A stretch of DNA of 34,593 nt from an uncultured Eubacterium sp. (GCA_910577295.1 CAJTLS010000004.1:1-34593), one strand, 5' to 3'; shown: positions 15,901-24,572, numbered from the stretch's first letter. Notes: generated by a model not told the origin, from the sequence alone. Numbers and translations are program-made.

Positions 15901-16077
15901 CTATTTGTTAATAAAAAGAAAAATATAGATGGAACGGAACAGATTTTGGTGCCATCTTTTAAGGGGATTGAGTGTGAAGAGCGGAACGGACTGATGTGTA
16001 CTACAGTAAACCAGACTATTATTGACCTTTTAGAGCAAAATGGTGATGTTCTTGAATATGGCGGAATTCTTATATAG
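15901..16077 (+). pseudogene. AbiEi-like antitoxin, C-terminal remnant
   Basis: A 58-codon open stretch without a start codon ends at TAG 16075-16077. It reads GIECEERNGLMCTTVNQTIIDLLEQ in part (shown here as GIECEE and TTVNQTIIDLL), like the middle of AbiEi-family antitoxins. It lies immediately before the AbiEii remnant, the usual order of the AbiE type IV toxin-antitoxin operon. The N-terminal half is missing and no ribosome site is seen. The family call rests mostly on that position and on a short match. Confidence 0.5.
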
Positions 16078-16081
16078 GGTG

Positions 16082-16625
16082 ATGGAAAAACTGACAAATG
16101 CGGGTGTGCCGATTGTGTTTGAAAGTGTGATGGTTCTTAATCTTGCAATCAGGGACAATAATCCATCAAAAGTTGAAAGAACAACTAGAGATATAGATGG
16201 AGATTGGATTGGTGAATTTCCGACTATGGAGGAAATGGAAATAGCGTTGAGAAAGGCTGTAAAAGAAGTGGTTTTTCATTAGATGTCCAGACCAACAGAA
16301 TATTTGCTGAAAGAAAATCTTCAGGTTTAATATCTCTTATGTGAACGGTATTATAGGAGCAAGTTTATCTAAAATGCTGTCTGACAAACTATATGCAATT
16401 TCAGGAGAAAGTGTATGTAGAAGAATGAAAGATATATTGGATATTTATGTAATATCCTTTATTACCAAAATAGATATGGATGAATTAAATCAAATATGAG
16501 TTGAAACGGGTAAAGAATTGGGAGATTTTGAACCATATAAAACTCAGTTTGCTAAACTGGAGGAAGCTTATAATAAAATGAAAGGCGTAAAAAATAAACC
16601 TGATTTTATTGAAGTATATAATTAG
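16082..16625 (+). pseudogene. AbiEii/AbiGii-type nucleotidyltransferase toxin, decayed
   Basis: The first 66 codons (ATG 16082 to TAG 16280-16282) read VPIVFESVMVLNLAIRD and RTTRDIDGDWIG, the nucleotidyltransferase signature region of AbiEii toxins. The match continues in another frame from about 16265 (SLDVQTNRIFAERKSSG), shifts again near 16327 to FNISYVNG and KMLSDKLYAISG, and then has VCRRMKDILDIYVISF. An in-frame TGA at 16497-16499 is followed by a final segment to TAG 16623-16625. That makes two frameshifts and one nonsense codon. The protein cannot be made. AbiE systems are phage-defence toxin-antitoxins in which AbiEii modifies nucleic acid or nucleotide targets. The remnant sits next to the helicase-nuclease gene, pointing to a defence hotspot. 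The remaining bases to 16813 show only the SDR leader. Confidence 0.7.
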
Positions 16626-16813
16626 GTAAATAATGTAATATGCAAATTGGAACATCAAAGAGAAACAGAAATTCCAAGTAAGAAAAACTAAGATAGACTA
16701 CAGGATGCAGACGGGGTTAAAGTGATTATAAGATAAGTGTATAAGATACTAAATCCAGACAATATTATTTTTAGGTAATAGTGTAAAAAATTGCTTAGAA
16801 AAGAGGTAAACAT

Positions 16814-17557
16814 ATGTTAAAAGATAAAGTAGCAGTTGTTACAGGGGGAACACGTGGGATTGGATTTGCAATTGTAAAAAAATATTTAGAAAATGGGGCT
16901 AAAGTAGTTCTGTTTGGTTCCAGAAAGGAAACGGTAGACAAGGCTCTCTCATCTTTAAAAAATGAAAATTCGGACTGGGAAGTAAATGGCGCTTATCCGA
17001 ATCTTTCTGATGAAAAGAGCGTGGAGGAGGCAATAGAAGCTGTGAAAGAACAGTTCGGAAGGATTGATATTCTTGTGAACAATGCCGGAATTTCTGACAG
17101 CACAAAGGTTGACAATTATGAGCAGGGACAGTTTGAAAAGGTGATTAATCTGAATGTGAATTCCATTTTCTATGCCGTTCAGCCAGTCGTAAAGATTATG
17201 AAGAAACAGGGAGGCGGTTGTATTATCAATACAAGCTCCATGGTAAGCATCAGTGGGCAGCCGGGAGGAGTTGCCTATCCAACAAGTAAATTTGCAGTCA
17301 ATGGTCTGACGCTTTCCCTTGCAAGGGAATTGGGGCCAAGCAATATCCGTGTGAATGCGGTCGCGCCCGGCATTACGAGGACAGATATGGTAGCAGCTCT
17401 CCCAAATGAAATGATTGAACCAATGGTGGCATCAATTCCGCTTCGCAGAATTGGGGAACCTGAAGACGTGGCGAATGCGTTTGTATTTCTTGCAAGTGAT
17501 ATGGCAAGTTATGTGACCGGAGAAGTGCTATCCGTCGACGGAGCGATGAGAGCGTAG
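16814..17557 (+). CDS. SDR-family NAD(P)-dependent oxidoreductase (FabG/BaiA-like)
   Basis: 247 residues, the classical short-chain dehydrogenase length. The N-terminus holds the dinucleotide motif TGGTRGIG, then NNAGIS, the active-site Ser in NTSSM, and Tyr-x-x-x-Lys as YPTSK. The C-terminal VAPGITRTDM and VLSVDGAM segments complete the fold. After strand 2, FGSRKE places Ser-Arg where NADP(H)-preferring enzymes often have a basic residue, so NADP is somewhat favoured. It resembles both 3-oxoacyl-ACP reductases (FabG) and gut clostridial hydroxysteroid dehydrogenases such as BaiA, and sequence reading alone does not choose between them. There are no fatty-acid or bile-acid genes beside it, so the substrate is open. 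AGAGGT stands before the ATG. It appears to be a single-gene unit between the AbiE remnant and the polyamine transporter. Confidence 0.85.
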   Translation: MLKDKVAVVTGGTRGIGFAIVKKYLENGAKVVLFGSRKETVDKALSSLKNENSDWEVNGAYPNLSDEKSVEEAIEAVKEQFGRIDILVNNAGISDSTKVDNYEQGQFEKVINLNVNSIFYAVQPVVKIMKKQGGGCIINTSSMVSISGQPGGVAYPTSKFAVNGLTLSLARELGPSNIRVNAVAPGITRTDMVAALPNEMIEPMVASIPLRRIGEPEDVANAFVFLASDMASYVTGEVLSVDGAMRA

Positions 17558-17698
17558 CCTGACGGGCACGATTTGGCACTGTCCATTGAGCAGGACAAGA
17601 CATCAGCCGGTAATAGGGCGCGGGATTCTTCAAAATATGAAATTGCAAAGAGAGATTTTCTCGAAATTGTAGCGAAGCGGACGGAACTAAATTTATAG
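17558..17698 (+). other. In-frame open tail after the SDR stop, possible gene remnant
   Basis: The SDR frame reopens directly after its TAG and runs 46 codons to TAG 17696-17698. The end reads RARDSSKYEIAKRDF and EIVAKRTELNL, protein-like and charged, but with no start codon and no ribosome site. It may be the 3' end of a lost gene. I do not recognise it. Confidence 0.3.
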
Positions 17699-17705
17699 AG
17701 AAATG

Positions 17706-17733
17706 TTGATTGCTATATTTTCAAAGGTATGTT
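17706..17733 (+). promoter_or_regulatory. Weak candidate promoter for the polyamine transporter leader
   Basis: TTGATT (17706-17711) and TATGTT (17728-17733) are 16 bases apart, a mediocre match to the sigma-A consensus. If used, the transcript would carry a leader of about 200 bases that includes the hairpin at 17783-17822. Confidence 0.3.
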
Positions 17734-17782
17734 ATTATTCGAGTGACAAAAAACTTTAAAAATCAATAGTTTCTCGGATGAT

Positions 17783-17822
17783 AAGCGGGAAGTTTGATTG
17801 AATGTCAAGCCCCCGCTTTTTT
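17783..17822 (+). terminator. Rho-independent terminator, or attenuator ahead of potA
   Basis: AAGCGGG (17783-17789) pairs with CCCGCTT (17812-17818) over a 22-base loop and runs into six T (17817-17822). It could end the upstream transcript. It could also attenuate a transcript starting near 17740. The remaining 17823-17944 stretch has no gene; it holds a small hairpin AAGAAC/GTTCTT near 17868-17883. Confidence 0.6.
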
Positions 17823-17944
17823 ATCTTATTAGGAAAGTTCGCCTTGTGCGGAGCGATAAACACGAAGAACTTTAGTTCTTTGGCTGCGCTTCTTGGCCAG
17901 ACATTTTTATAGAATCTGACTTTTGCAGAACGGAGTGAAAGTGA

Positions 17945-19345
17945 ATGAACAAGGAAAAGAATATAATTGAATTGCAGCATGTACGAAAGTGTTATGAGGG
18001 AGATACAGCGGTAATAGAAGATTTCAGTCTGGAGATAAAAAAGGGGGAGTTTGTGACCTTTCTCGGGCCGTCCGGCTGTGGTAAGACTACGATATTGCGT
18101 ATGATTGGCGGTTTTGAAATGCCGACGGAGGGAAACATTTTATTACATGGGGAGGATATCACGAAAGTTCCACCAAATAAGCGTCCTATTAATACCGTAT
18201 TTCAAAAGTATGCGCTATTTCCCTATCTCAATGTATATGACAATATTGCGTTTGGATTGAAGATGAAGAAATTTCCGAAAGAGGAAACACGTAAGAAAGT
18301 TGGGAAAGTGTTAGAGATAGTGGATTTGGAGGGATTTGAAAAGCGTAAGATAGACACGTTATCCGGAGGACAGCAGCAGCGTGTAGCCATTGCGCGCGCC
18401 ATTGTCAATGAGCCGGAGATTTTACTTTTGGATGAGCCGCTTGGCGCACTGGATTATAAGATGCGCAAAGAGATGCAGTTTGAATTGAAAGAGATGCATA
18501 AGGAACTTGGCATTACTTTCATTTTTGTAACCCACGATCAGGAAGAGGCGCTTACGATGTCGGATAAGATTGTTGTTATGTCCGATGGAAAAATACAGCA
18601 GGTCGGAAAGCCGGAAGAGATTTATAAGGTGCCAAAGAATGCTTTTGTGGCTGATTTTGTTGGAGAGAGTAATATTTTTGACGGTGAGATTACGGCAGAG
18701 CATGAAGTATCTATTATGGATGTTTCATTTTCTCATTCTGATAAATTTCCTTTGGGAGACCGTGTCGAGGTAGTTGTGCGGCCGGAAGCGGTCAGATTGA
18801 CAGCGCCGGAACAGGGAAGAATACAAGGCGAAGTGTATTCGTCTGTATTTAAAGGAATTGCCTATGAGATTACGGTGTATGTCGGCAAGAGCGAGATTGT
18901 GGCGCATAGTTCCGTGTGTATGGAACAGGGGATGAAAGTTGGCATAGATATTAATCCAGAGGGGATTCATGTCATGCCATATAATGACCGTATCAACCAT
19001 TATACCGGAATTTTGGATGAGGAACTTCGTCTCCTGCTCCCTGATGGAAGTATTCGTTTAGAGGAAAAGATGATTTTTCCGAAAGGACGTCCGCAGCAGA
19101 CAGAGGGCGTGCGGGTACAGTTCTTTTTTGAGCCGGGTGATGCTGTACTTAGTGATGACCCGAAAGAGGGGTTGGTTCAGGGAAATATTGTAAACATTAT
19201 TTATAAAGGCGACCATTATAAATATAAAGTACGGAGTAAAAACGATGTAGATTATTATGTCGACGACGAGTGGCTCTGGAATATGGGCGACTATGTCAGT
19301 GTTATAGTGCCGGAGGAAAAGAGACAGTATCAGTTGATAAAATAA
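17945..19345 (+). CDS. potA: Spermidine/putrescine ABC transporter ATP-binding protein
   Basis: 466 residues. The ATPase domain (about 8-240) has Walker A GPSGCGKTT at 41-49, the Q-loop in VFQKYALFPYL, the signature LSGGQQQR, Walker B ILLLDEP and the switch His in THDQEEAL. It belongs to the PotA branch that powers polyamine uptake. The C-terminal part is longer than in ordinary PotA (about 350-380 residues). After one TOBE-like segment around RPEAVRL and GEVYSSVFKG, a second one follows with GNIVNIIYKGDHYKY near the end, so the regulatory domain seems duplicated. First gene of a tight four-gene operon; potB follows after 16 bases. The start ATG has GGAGTGAA upstream. It should act at the inner face of the membrane with PotB and PotC. 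Confidence 0.92.
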   Translation: MNKEKNIIELQHVRKCYEGDTAVIEDFSLEIKKGEFVTFLGPSGCGKTTILRMIGGFEMPTEGNILLHGEDITKVPPNKRPINTVFQKYALFPYLNVYDNIAFGLKMKKFPKEETRKKVGKVLEIVDLEGFEKRKIDTLSGGQQQRVAIARAIVNEPEILLLDEPLGALDYKMRKEMQFELKEMHKELGITFIFVTHDQEEALTMSDKIVVMSDGKIQQVGKPEEIYKVPKNAFVADFVGESNIFDGEITAEHEVSIMDVSFSHSDKFPLGDRVEVVVRPEAVRLTAPEQGRIQGEVYSSVFKGIAYEITVYVGKSEIVAHSSVCMEQGMKVGIDINPEGIHVMPYNDRINHYTGILDEELRLLLPDGSIRLEEKMIFPKGRPQQTEGVRVQFFFEPGDAVLSDDPKEGLVQGNIVNIIYKGDHYKYKVRSKNDVDYYVDDEWLWNMGDYVSVIVPEEKRQYQLIK

Positions 19346-19361
19346 GAGAGGGAGGAAGAGA

Positions 19362-20156
19362 ATGCGTTTTTCGAGAAAACAATGGGGCATACCATATATT
19401 ATTTTTCTTGTTGGATTTGTTGTGCTTCCCCTTATTGTTGTTTTGTACTATGCGCTCACCGACGGGCAGGGAAAATTTACAGTAGAGAATTTTCAGAATT
19501 TTTTTACCAATACAAAAGCGCTGGGAACTCTTTTTTACAGTTTTCTGATTGCGCTGGCAACGACGGCTGGATGTCTGTTCATCGCCTATCCGACGGCTTT
19601 CATTCTGGCGCGGGGGCCATGGAAGCGGAGAAATGTAATTATTGTCCTGTTAGTCATGCCGATGTGGATTAATTTTACGCTGCGCATATCTGCAATGAAA
19701 GAAATACTCAGTGTGTTGGAAGGAAATCTTGCCATGTATCCGTTTTTTAATACGGTTTTATGTATGATTTACGATTTTCTTCCCTTTATGATTCTGCCAC
19801 TGTATACGACGATTAGCAAACTGGACGAGAGCCTGCCGGAAGCAGCGGCAGACCTTGGCGCCTCTGGATGGAACGTTTTCCGGCATGTGATGTTTCCGCT
19901 TACGATACCGGCGATGATTAGCGGTGTGACGATGGTTTTTCTGCCGTCCATGACAAATTATGTCGTTCTCGATATGGTGTATAACAGCACATATATTATG
20001 GGAAGTCTCATGGGGAGTTATTTTAATATGTACGATTGGCACAATGGCTCGATGATTTCCATTATTCTTCTGCTGATTATTTTTATTTTGACTTGGCTGA
20101 CAGAACATTTTTATGGAAAACAGGGAGCCGAATCAAGAGGAGGTGGCATATGGTAA
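19362..20156 (+). CDS. potB: Spermidine/putrescine ABC transporter permease PotB
   Basis: 264 residues, with about six hydrophobic membrane segments starting at residues 10-30. The cytoplasmic coupling loop EAAADLGASGWNVF is the EAA motif that contacts the ATPase. The N-terminus WGIPYIIFLVGFVVLP and the MPMWINFTLR segment are typical of PotB. GGGAGGAAG precedes the ATG. Its stop overlaps the potC start by seven bases, so the two permeases are translationally coupled. With PotC it forms the membrane channel for polyamines delivered by the lipoprotein PotD. Confidence 0.92.
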   Translation: MRFSRKQWGIPYIIFLVGFVVLPLIVVLYYALTDGQGKFTVENFQNFFTNTKALGTLFYSFLIALATTAGCLFIAYPTAFILARGPWKRRNVIIVLLVMPMWINFTLRISAMKEILSVLEGNLAMYPFFNTVLCMIYDFLPFMILPLYTTISKLDESLPEAAADLGASGWNVFRHVMFPLTIPAMISGVTMVFLPSMTNYVVLDMVYNSTYIMGSLMGSYFNMYDWHNGSMISIILLLIIFILTWLTEHFYGKQGAESRGGGIW

Positions 20157-20950
20157 AGAAAGGATTGCAAGGACTTTGGCTGGGATTGATATTTCTTTTT
20201 CTCTACCTGCCCATTTTGATTTTGCTTGTATACAGTTTTACCAAGTCTACAATGATTGGTTCTCTGCGTGGATTTTCAATGAAAAATTATGTGACGCTTT
20301 TTACGACGCCGGAATTGTTAAATATGATAGCCGGAACGATTTTGCTAGCGATTGTCGTTGCCGTGCTTGCTGTTTTATTGGGAACAATGGGGGCAATTGG
20401 CACATTTTATTCTAAGAGGTTTGTGCAACAGGGCGTGAGTCTGGCAAATCAGATACCGATTGTCAATGCAGATGTAGTCACAGGTTTTTCCGTTTGTGTA
20501 CTGCTCATTGTGTTTTTGGGAATCGATAAAGATACTTATATACCTCTTGTCATCGGACAGACTGCACTTTGTACGCCCTTTGTCTATTTGTCGGTTATGC
20601 CGAAGTTGAAGCAGTTGGATTCCAATTTATACGAGGCGGCTTTGGATTTGGGCTGTAATCATCGTCAGGCTTTGTGGAAAGTAATAATCCGCGAAATCAT
20701 ACCGGGTATTTCTTCTGGTTTTATGCTGGCGATTACGTTATCGTTAGACGACTATTTTATTACTACTTATACGAAACCAGCGGTATTTGACACGATTAGT
20801 ACTTATGTGGTAAATGCCACAAAAGGGGCAAGAACGGAGATTAAAACCGCTCTTTGGGCATTGTCATCCGTTATCTTTTTTGTTGTCGTGTTAGTTGTCA
20901 TCAGTATGAATTGGAAAGCGGGGAGGACGAAGCGTGAAGAAAAATTGTAA
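20150..20950 (+). CDS. potC: Spermidine/putrescine ABC transporter permease PotC
   Basis: 266 residues with a hydrophobic N-terminal segment (LGLIFLFLYLPILILLVYSF) and about five more. The EAA loop is EAALDLGCNHRQALW. The TLSLDDYFITTY stretch in the last third is characteristic of PotC. I start it at the ATG at 20150, preceded by AGAGGAGGTG, rather than at the longer frame from 20036, which overlaps potB deeply. It overlaps the potD start by 17 bases. It pairs with PotB to form the transmembrane pathway. Confidence 0.92.
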   Translation: MVKKGLQGLWLGLIFLFLYLPILILLVYSFTKSTMIGSLRGFSMKNYVTLFTTPELLNMIAGTILLAIVVAVLAVLLGTMGAIGTFYSKRFVQQGVSLANQIPIVNADVVTGFSVCVLLIVFLGIDKDTYIPLVIGQTALCTPFVYLSVMPKLKQLDSNLYEAALDLGCNHRQALWKVIIREIIPGISSGFMLAITLSLDDYFITTYTKPAVFDTISTYVVNATKGARTEIKTALWALSSVIFFVVVLVVISMNWKAGRTKREEKL

Positions 20951-22343
20951 ATACCTGACAGCATTGTTTTCGGTCTGCCTTGTTTGTCTGCTGCAGGGCG
21001 GCTGTGCCGGAAATTCAGAAAATAAAGAAACGGTACTTCGTATTGCTAATTGGGAAGAATATATGGACGAGGGCGGTTGGGACGAGGAAGAACAGATTGA
21101 GCTTGCGGACGGGACGACGATTATAGGAAAAGAAAATATGGCGGATGAGTTTGAGCTATGGTATGAGAAAACGTATGGTGAAAAAGTGCGTGTGGAGTAC
21201 TCGACTTTCGGAACCAATGAGGATTTGTATAATCAGATGACATTGGGAGATACGTTTGACCTTGTCTGTCCATCGGAATATATGATAATGAAAATGATGG
21301 AGGAGGGGAGTCTGGAGCCATATTCGGATGAATTTTTGGATAAGGAAAATCCCGAAAATCATTATAGCCGCGGGGTCTCGCCGTACATTCAGCAGATTTT
21401 TGGAGATTTGCATATTGGCGGTTCGCCGTTAAGTTCTTATGCAGCCGGATATATGTGGGGAGTTATGGGAATTGTTTATAATCCTTCCGCTGTATCCGAT
21501 GAAGATGTGAAACATTGGTCGATGTTATTGGATTCAAAGTATAAGCGCCGGATTACAATGAAAGACAGCGTACGGGATTCTTATATTGTGGCGCTGGGAA
21601 TTTTAAATGAGAAGACTTTTATGTCGCCATCCTTTTTAAATAATCCAAGATATCCGACGCTTTTAAAAGAAGCTATGAACGACACCGGAAACAAAACGGT
21701 ACAGCAAGTGGAAAAGATTCTGAGCAGGATGCGTAATAATGCCTATTCCTTGGAGATAGAAGGTGGAAAGGCAGATATGGTGACTGGAAAAGTAGTAGCC
21801 AATATGCAATGGTCAGGCGATGGTGTCTATACGATGGACGAGGCAGAGCAAGATGGCATAGAATTAAGTTATGCCGTACCCGAAGAGTGCAGCAATCTTT
21901 GGTTTGACGGCTGGTGTATGATGAAAAAAGGAATTGGCGGCGACAGCCAGAAAAAGAGGGCGGCAGAGGCTTTTGTGAATTTTATATCCCGTCCAGATAA
22001 TGCCATTCGCAATATGTATTATATTGGTTATACTTCGGCGATTGCCGGAGGTGAAAACGACTGGCTGTTCCAATATGCGGACTGGTGTTATGGAGCAGAA
22101 GAGGAAGAGGAGGATACCGAGGAGTATTCTCTTGCCTACTTTTTTACCGACAAAAAGGATAAAAAGGAACGCGAAAAATATGTTTTGGATGTTCCTGCCG
22201 GACAGGTAAAACGGCAGGTGTTTGCACAATATCCGACGGAAGAGGTCATAAACCGGAGCGTCGTCATGGAAAATTTTAATGATGAGGAGAATCAGAGAAT
22301 TTCGAGAATGTGGATAAATATAAGATGTTTTGACGGTTTTTGA
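20934..22343 (+). CDS. potD: Polyamine-binding lipoprotein PotD
   Basis: 469 residues. The GTG start has GGGGAGG upstream. Residues 1-23 form a lipoprotein signal ending in LLQGGC, with Cys24 as the lipid-anchored residue. The mature part begins VLRIANWEEYM, the clostridial form of the PotD opening strand, followed by FGTNEDLYNQM and FDLVCPSEYM, which line the ligand cleft in PotD-like proteins. Compared with E. coli PotD (348 residues) it is extended, with an acidic insert after residue 40 (GGWDEEEQIEL) and a charged region near residue 390 (EEEEEDTEE). It should sit on the outer face of the membrane and hand spermidine or putrescine to PotBC. Substrate preference cannot be set without the binding-site alignment. 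Confidence 0.9.
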   Translation: MKKNCKYLTALFSVCLVCLLQGGCAGNSENKETVLRIANWEEYMDEGGWDEEEQIELADGTTIIGKENMADEFELWYEKTYGEKVRVEYSTFGTNEDLYNQMTLGDTFDLVCPSEYMIMKMMEEGSLEPYSDEFLDKENPENHYSRGVSPYIQQIFGDLHIGGSPLSSYAAGYMWGVMGIVYNPSAVSDEDVKHWSMLLDSKYKRRITMKDSVRDSYIVALGILNEKTFMSPSFLNNPRYPTLLKEAMNDTGNKTVQQVEKILSRMRNNAYSLEIEGGKADMVTGKVVANMQWSGDGVYTMDEAEQDGIELSYAVPEECSNLWFDGWCMMKKGIGGDSQKKRAAEAFVNFISRPDNAIRNMYYIGYTSAIAGGENDWLFQYADWCYGAEEEEEDTEEYSLAYFFTDKKDKKEREKYVLDVPAGQVKRQVFAQYPTEEVINRSVVMENFNDEENQRISRMWINIRCFDGF

Positions 22344-22373
22344 AATAGTAGACGGTACTCGCAATTCGGGTAT

Positions 22374-23117
22374 TTGTCCGGTATATCAAATTTTCTTTTG
22401 GCAACAGTAATGACAGAACATTGTTTCAGTGGCGGGAGCAGATGCGTTCGTTCCCGCAGTTCTAATCTGTTGTCGGAGGAGGCGTCTCTGTTTATGAGTG
22501 AGGAAATGGTCGGTCTTGTACGGCAAATGAATAGGGAAAAACCGGAACTCCAACTGCTCTTTCAGTGCGCTCCTTTTCTTATCGGATACAAGATTTCAAA
22601 TCTTGTTGTAATGCCTAAATGCGACTGGCAGAAATTGAATGGCGTATTGTATGGCAGTTGTATCGGAAGGCGCATTTTATATGGAGAGAAAGGTAAATTG
22701 ACAATACTGCTATATCATCCCGATATGCTTGCCGCATACCTGAATGACAGGGGGGCAAGAGAAATTTTGTGGGCGGAGGGGTATCGGGCGTTTGATGTTG
22801 AATCGGTTCTGACGGCCTTTATTGAGCGATATCGGGAGTCTCGCAGAAGAGGAGCGGATTTTCCTCACGAGCTTGGTCTGTTACTCGGATATCCATTAGA
22901 AGATGTGAGAGGATTTATTTCTAATAAGGGGAAAAACAGCCTCTATGCCGGATATTGGAAAGTATATGCAAATGTGCCGGCCAAGAGGTCAATTTTCCGC
23001 CAATATGAAAGCGCGAAAGAAACGCTGTTTACTATGATGTATCAGGGTATCGGGCTAGCGGAAATCATTGAGATATGCAGCAAAAAAGAAGTGTCGGTAT
23101 CGGATTATGCAAGGTGA
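22374..23117 (+). CDS. DUF3793-family protein
   Basis: Up to 247 residues, soluble, with no signal peptide. The features recall DUF3793, a clostridial family of unknown function: an N-terminal half with LLFQCAPFLIGYKISNLV, a central ILYGEKGKLTILLYH, and the C-terminal FPHELGLLLGYPLEDV followed by AGYWKVYAN. The furthest start is a TTG at 22374; an in-frame ATG at 22410 is the alternative and neither has a strong ribosome site. It stands 30 bases after potD, so cotranscription is possible, but a role in transport is not established. Some relatives occur near metal or redox genes. Confidence 0.75.
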   Translation: MSGISNFLLATVMTEHCFSGGSRCVRSRSSNLLSEEASLFMSEEMVGLVRQMNREKPELQLLFQCAPFLIGYKISNLVVMPKCDWQKLNGVLYGSCIGRRILYGEKGKLTILLYHPDMLAAYLNDRGAREILWAEGYRAFDVESVLTAFIERYRESRRRGADFPHELGLLLGYPLEDVRGFISNKGKNSLYAGYWKVYANVPAKRSIFRQYESAKETLFTMMYQGIGLAEIIEICSKKEVSVSDYAR

Positions 23118-23187
23118 AACAATGCCATGAATAGAATAGTTGTCTGCGTACCATACTAAAGACAAATGTGGAAGGGAGAGACAGTCT

Positions 23188-23637
23188 ATGTTATTATCAC
23201 AAAATTTTGCAATGCCCGGTATCTTTGGAGAGAGTCTGCTGGATGATTTTTTTGGTATAGCGCCGAAGACGCCGCGCCGTGTTGCAAATAACACCGGATT
23301 GATGCAGACTGATGTGGCTGAAAATGATACCGGTTTTGAGGTTACGATGAATTTGCCCGGTTTTGCAAAAGAAGATGTAAAAGCGGAGTTGAAAGAGGGT
23401 TATCTGACGATTACGGCTTCGACCAATTCATCCGACGAGGAAAAGGATAAAAAGGGCAGATACATTCGCCGCGAGCGCTATAGCGGAACTTGCAGCCGGC
23501 AGTTTTATGTAGGAGAAAAGGTGACGGAAGAAGATATCAAAGCAAAATTTGAAAACGGGACGCTGAAACTTACGATTCCCAAGAAAGAAGAGACACCACA
23601 AGTCGAGGAGGCAAAACGGATTGCGATTGAAGGGTAG
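23188..23637 (+). CDS. Hsp20/alpha-crystallin small heat-shock protein
   Basis: 149 residues. Residues about 38-130 are the alpha-crystallin domain, from TDVAENDTGFEV through the conserved LPGFAKEDV, then RRERYSGTCSRQFYV and ENGTLKLTIPK. The short N-terminal arm (LDDFFG) and a C-terminal tail complete a class A-like small heat-shock protein that holds unfolding proteins in soluble oligomers. The ATG at 23188 is preceded by GGGAG; an upstream frame from 23140 lacks one. No CIRCE or other heat-shock operator was found upstream. It appears to be a single gene; a short CTGAC/GTCAG repeat follows the stop without a T tract. Confidence 0.92.
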   Translation: MLLSQNFAMPGIFGESLLDDFFGIAPKTPRRVANNTGLMQTDVAENDTGFEVTMNLPGFAKEDVKAELKEGYLTITASTNSSDEEKDKKGRYIRRERYSGTCSRQFYVGEKVTEEDIKAKFENGTLKLTIPKKEETPQVEEAKRIAIEG

Positions 23638-23769
23638 GACAGTCTGACCTGCTTCTGTCAGGCTAAGCGGGCGCTGTTGAGGTGACGTATGACGCTATTC
23701 ATACGAATCAAAAAGGGGAACCACCCGACAGCGCGCCGAATGGTATGGCGGGAATGTAGGAGGTGCGGC

Positions 23770-24468
23770 GTGAATAAAGGCGATACGATAATTGATTTGC
23801 GGCATATTGTGAAACGTTTTTTTGTAGGCAAACCAAACGAACTCGAAATTCTTCACGGAATTGATTTGCAGGTGAAAAAAGGGGAATTTCTTTCCGTTAT
23901 CGGGGAATCCGGTTCAGGAAAGTCTACGCTTATGAATATTATAGGTGTATTAGACCGCCCGACCGAGGGAACATATGAATTGGCGGGGATTGACGTCAGT
24001 CAGGCAAAGGACGCGCAACTGTCCAGAATCCGTAACCGACAGATTGGTTTTGTTTTTCAGACGTATAACCTGATTGCAAGAACAACAGCTCTTTCCAATG
24101 TGGAATTGCCGATGCTGTACGGTTCGGTATCTAAAAAGGAAAGGGATGCCCGTGCCAGAGAACTGCTGGAACTGGTAGGGATGGCAGACCGCATGAAGCA
24201 CCGTTCGGATGAATTATCCGGTGGGCAGAAGCAGCGTGTGGCGATTGCCCGTGCAATGGCAAATAATCCGTCGATTATACTGGCGGATGAACCGACAGGG
24301 GCGCTGGATTCGGAAACCGGTCATCGGATTATGGAGATTTTTCACACACTTCATGAAAAGCAGGGGAAGACAATTCTTCTGATTACCCACTCGCACGAAC
24401 TGGCAGACGAAACAGAGCGCATTATTACGTTGAAGGACGGCAGAATCGTGGACGAGAGAGAGGTGTGA
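23770..24468 (+). CDS. ABC transporter ATP-binding protein (MacB/LolD-like), orphaned
   Basis: 232 residues. All ATPase motifs are present: Walker A GESGSGKST, Q-loop in FQTYNLI, signature LSGGQKQR, Walker B IILADEP and the switch His in THSHEL. The LDRPTEG and EPTGALDS segments are those of the MacB/LolD/FtsE-related group, which work with FtsX-type permeases to export peptides, antibiotics or lipoproteins by mechanotransmission. The GTG at 23770 is favoured by TAGGAGGTG just upstream; the longer frame has no good site. The partner permease starts four bases after the stop but breaks off after about 23 codons, so this ATPase has no visible partner here and may be non-functional in transport. 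Confidence 0.9.
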   Translation: MNKGDTIIDLRHIVKRFFVGKPNELEILHGIDLQVKKGEFLSVIGESGSGKSTLMNIIGVLDRPTEGTYELAGIDVSQAKDAQLSRIRNRQIGFVFQTYNLIARTTALSNVELPMLYGSVSKKERDARARELLELVGMADRMKHRSDELSGGQKQRVAIARAMANNPSIILADEPTGALDSETGHRIMEIFHTLHEKQGKTILLITHSHELADETERIITLKDGRIVDEREV

Positions 24469-24472
24469 TGGT

Positions 24473-24565
24473 ATGTTGATTTGGGAAAATAGTAAACGTG
24501 CCATTAAGCCTCTTTTTAATAATAAAATGCGCCTGATACTAAAATCAGATAATGATTTAAAATAA
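24473..24565 (+). pseudogene. FtsX/MacB-type permease, N-terminal stub
   Basis: MLIWENSKRAIKPLFNNKMRL is the usual cytoplasmic opening of MacB-like permeases that precedes the first membrane helix. After about codon 23 the sequence changes to KSDNDLK and stops. The first membrane segment is never reached. The break at about 24541 coincides with a drop in GC content and the start of the TetR-ilvB region. The lost part was not found downstream. Confidence 0.75.
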
Positions 24566-24572
24566 TCTTTTA

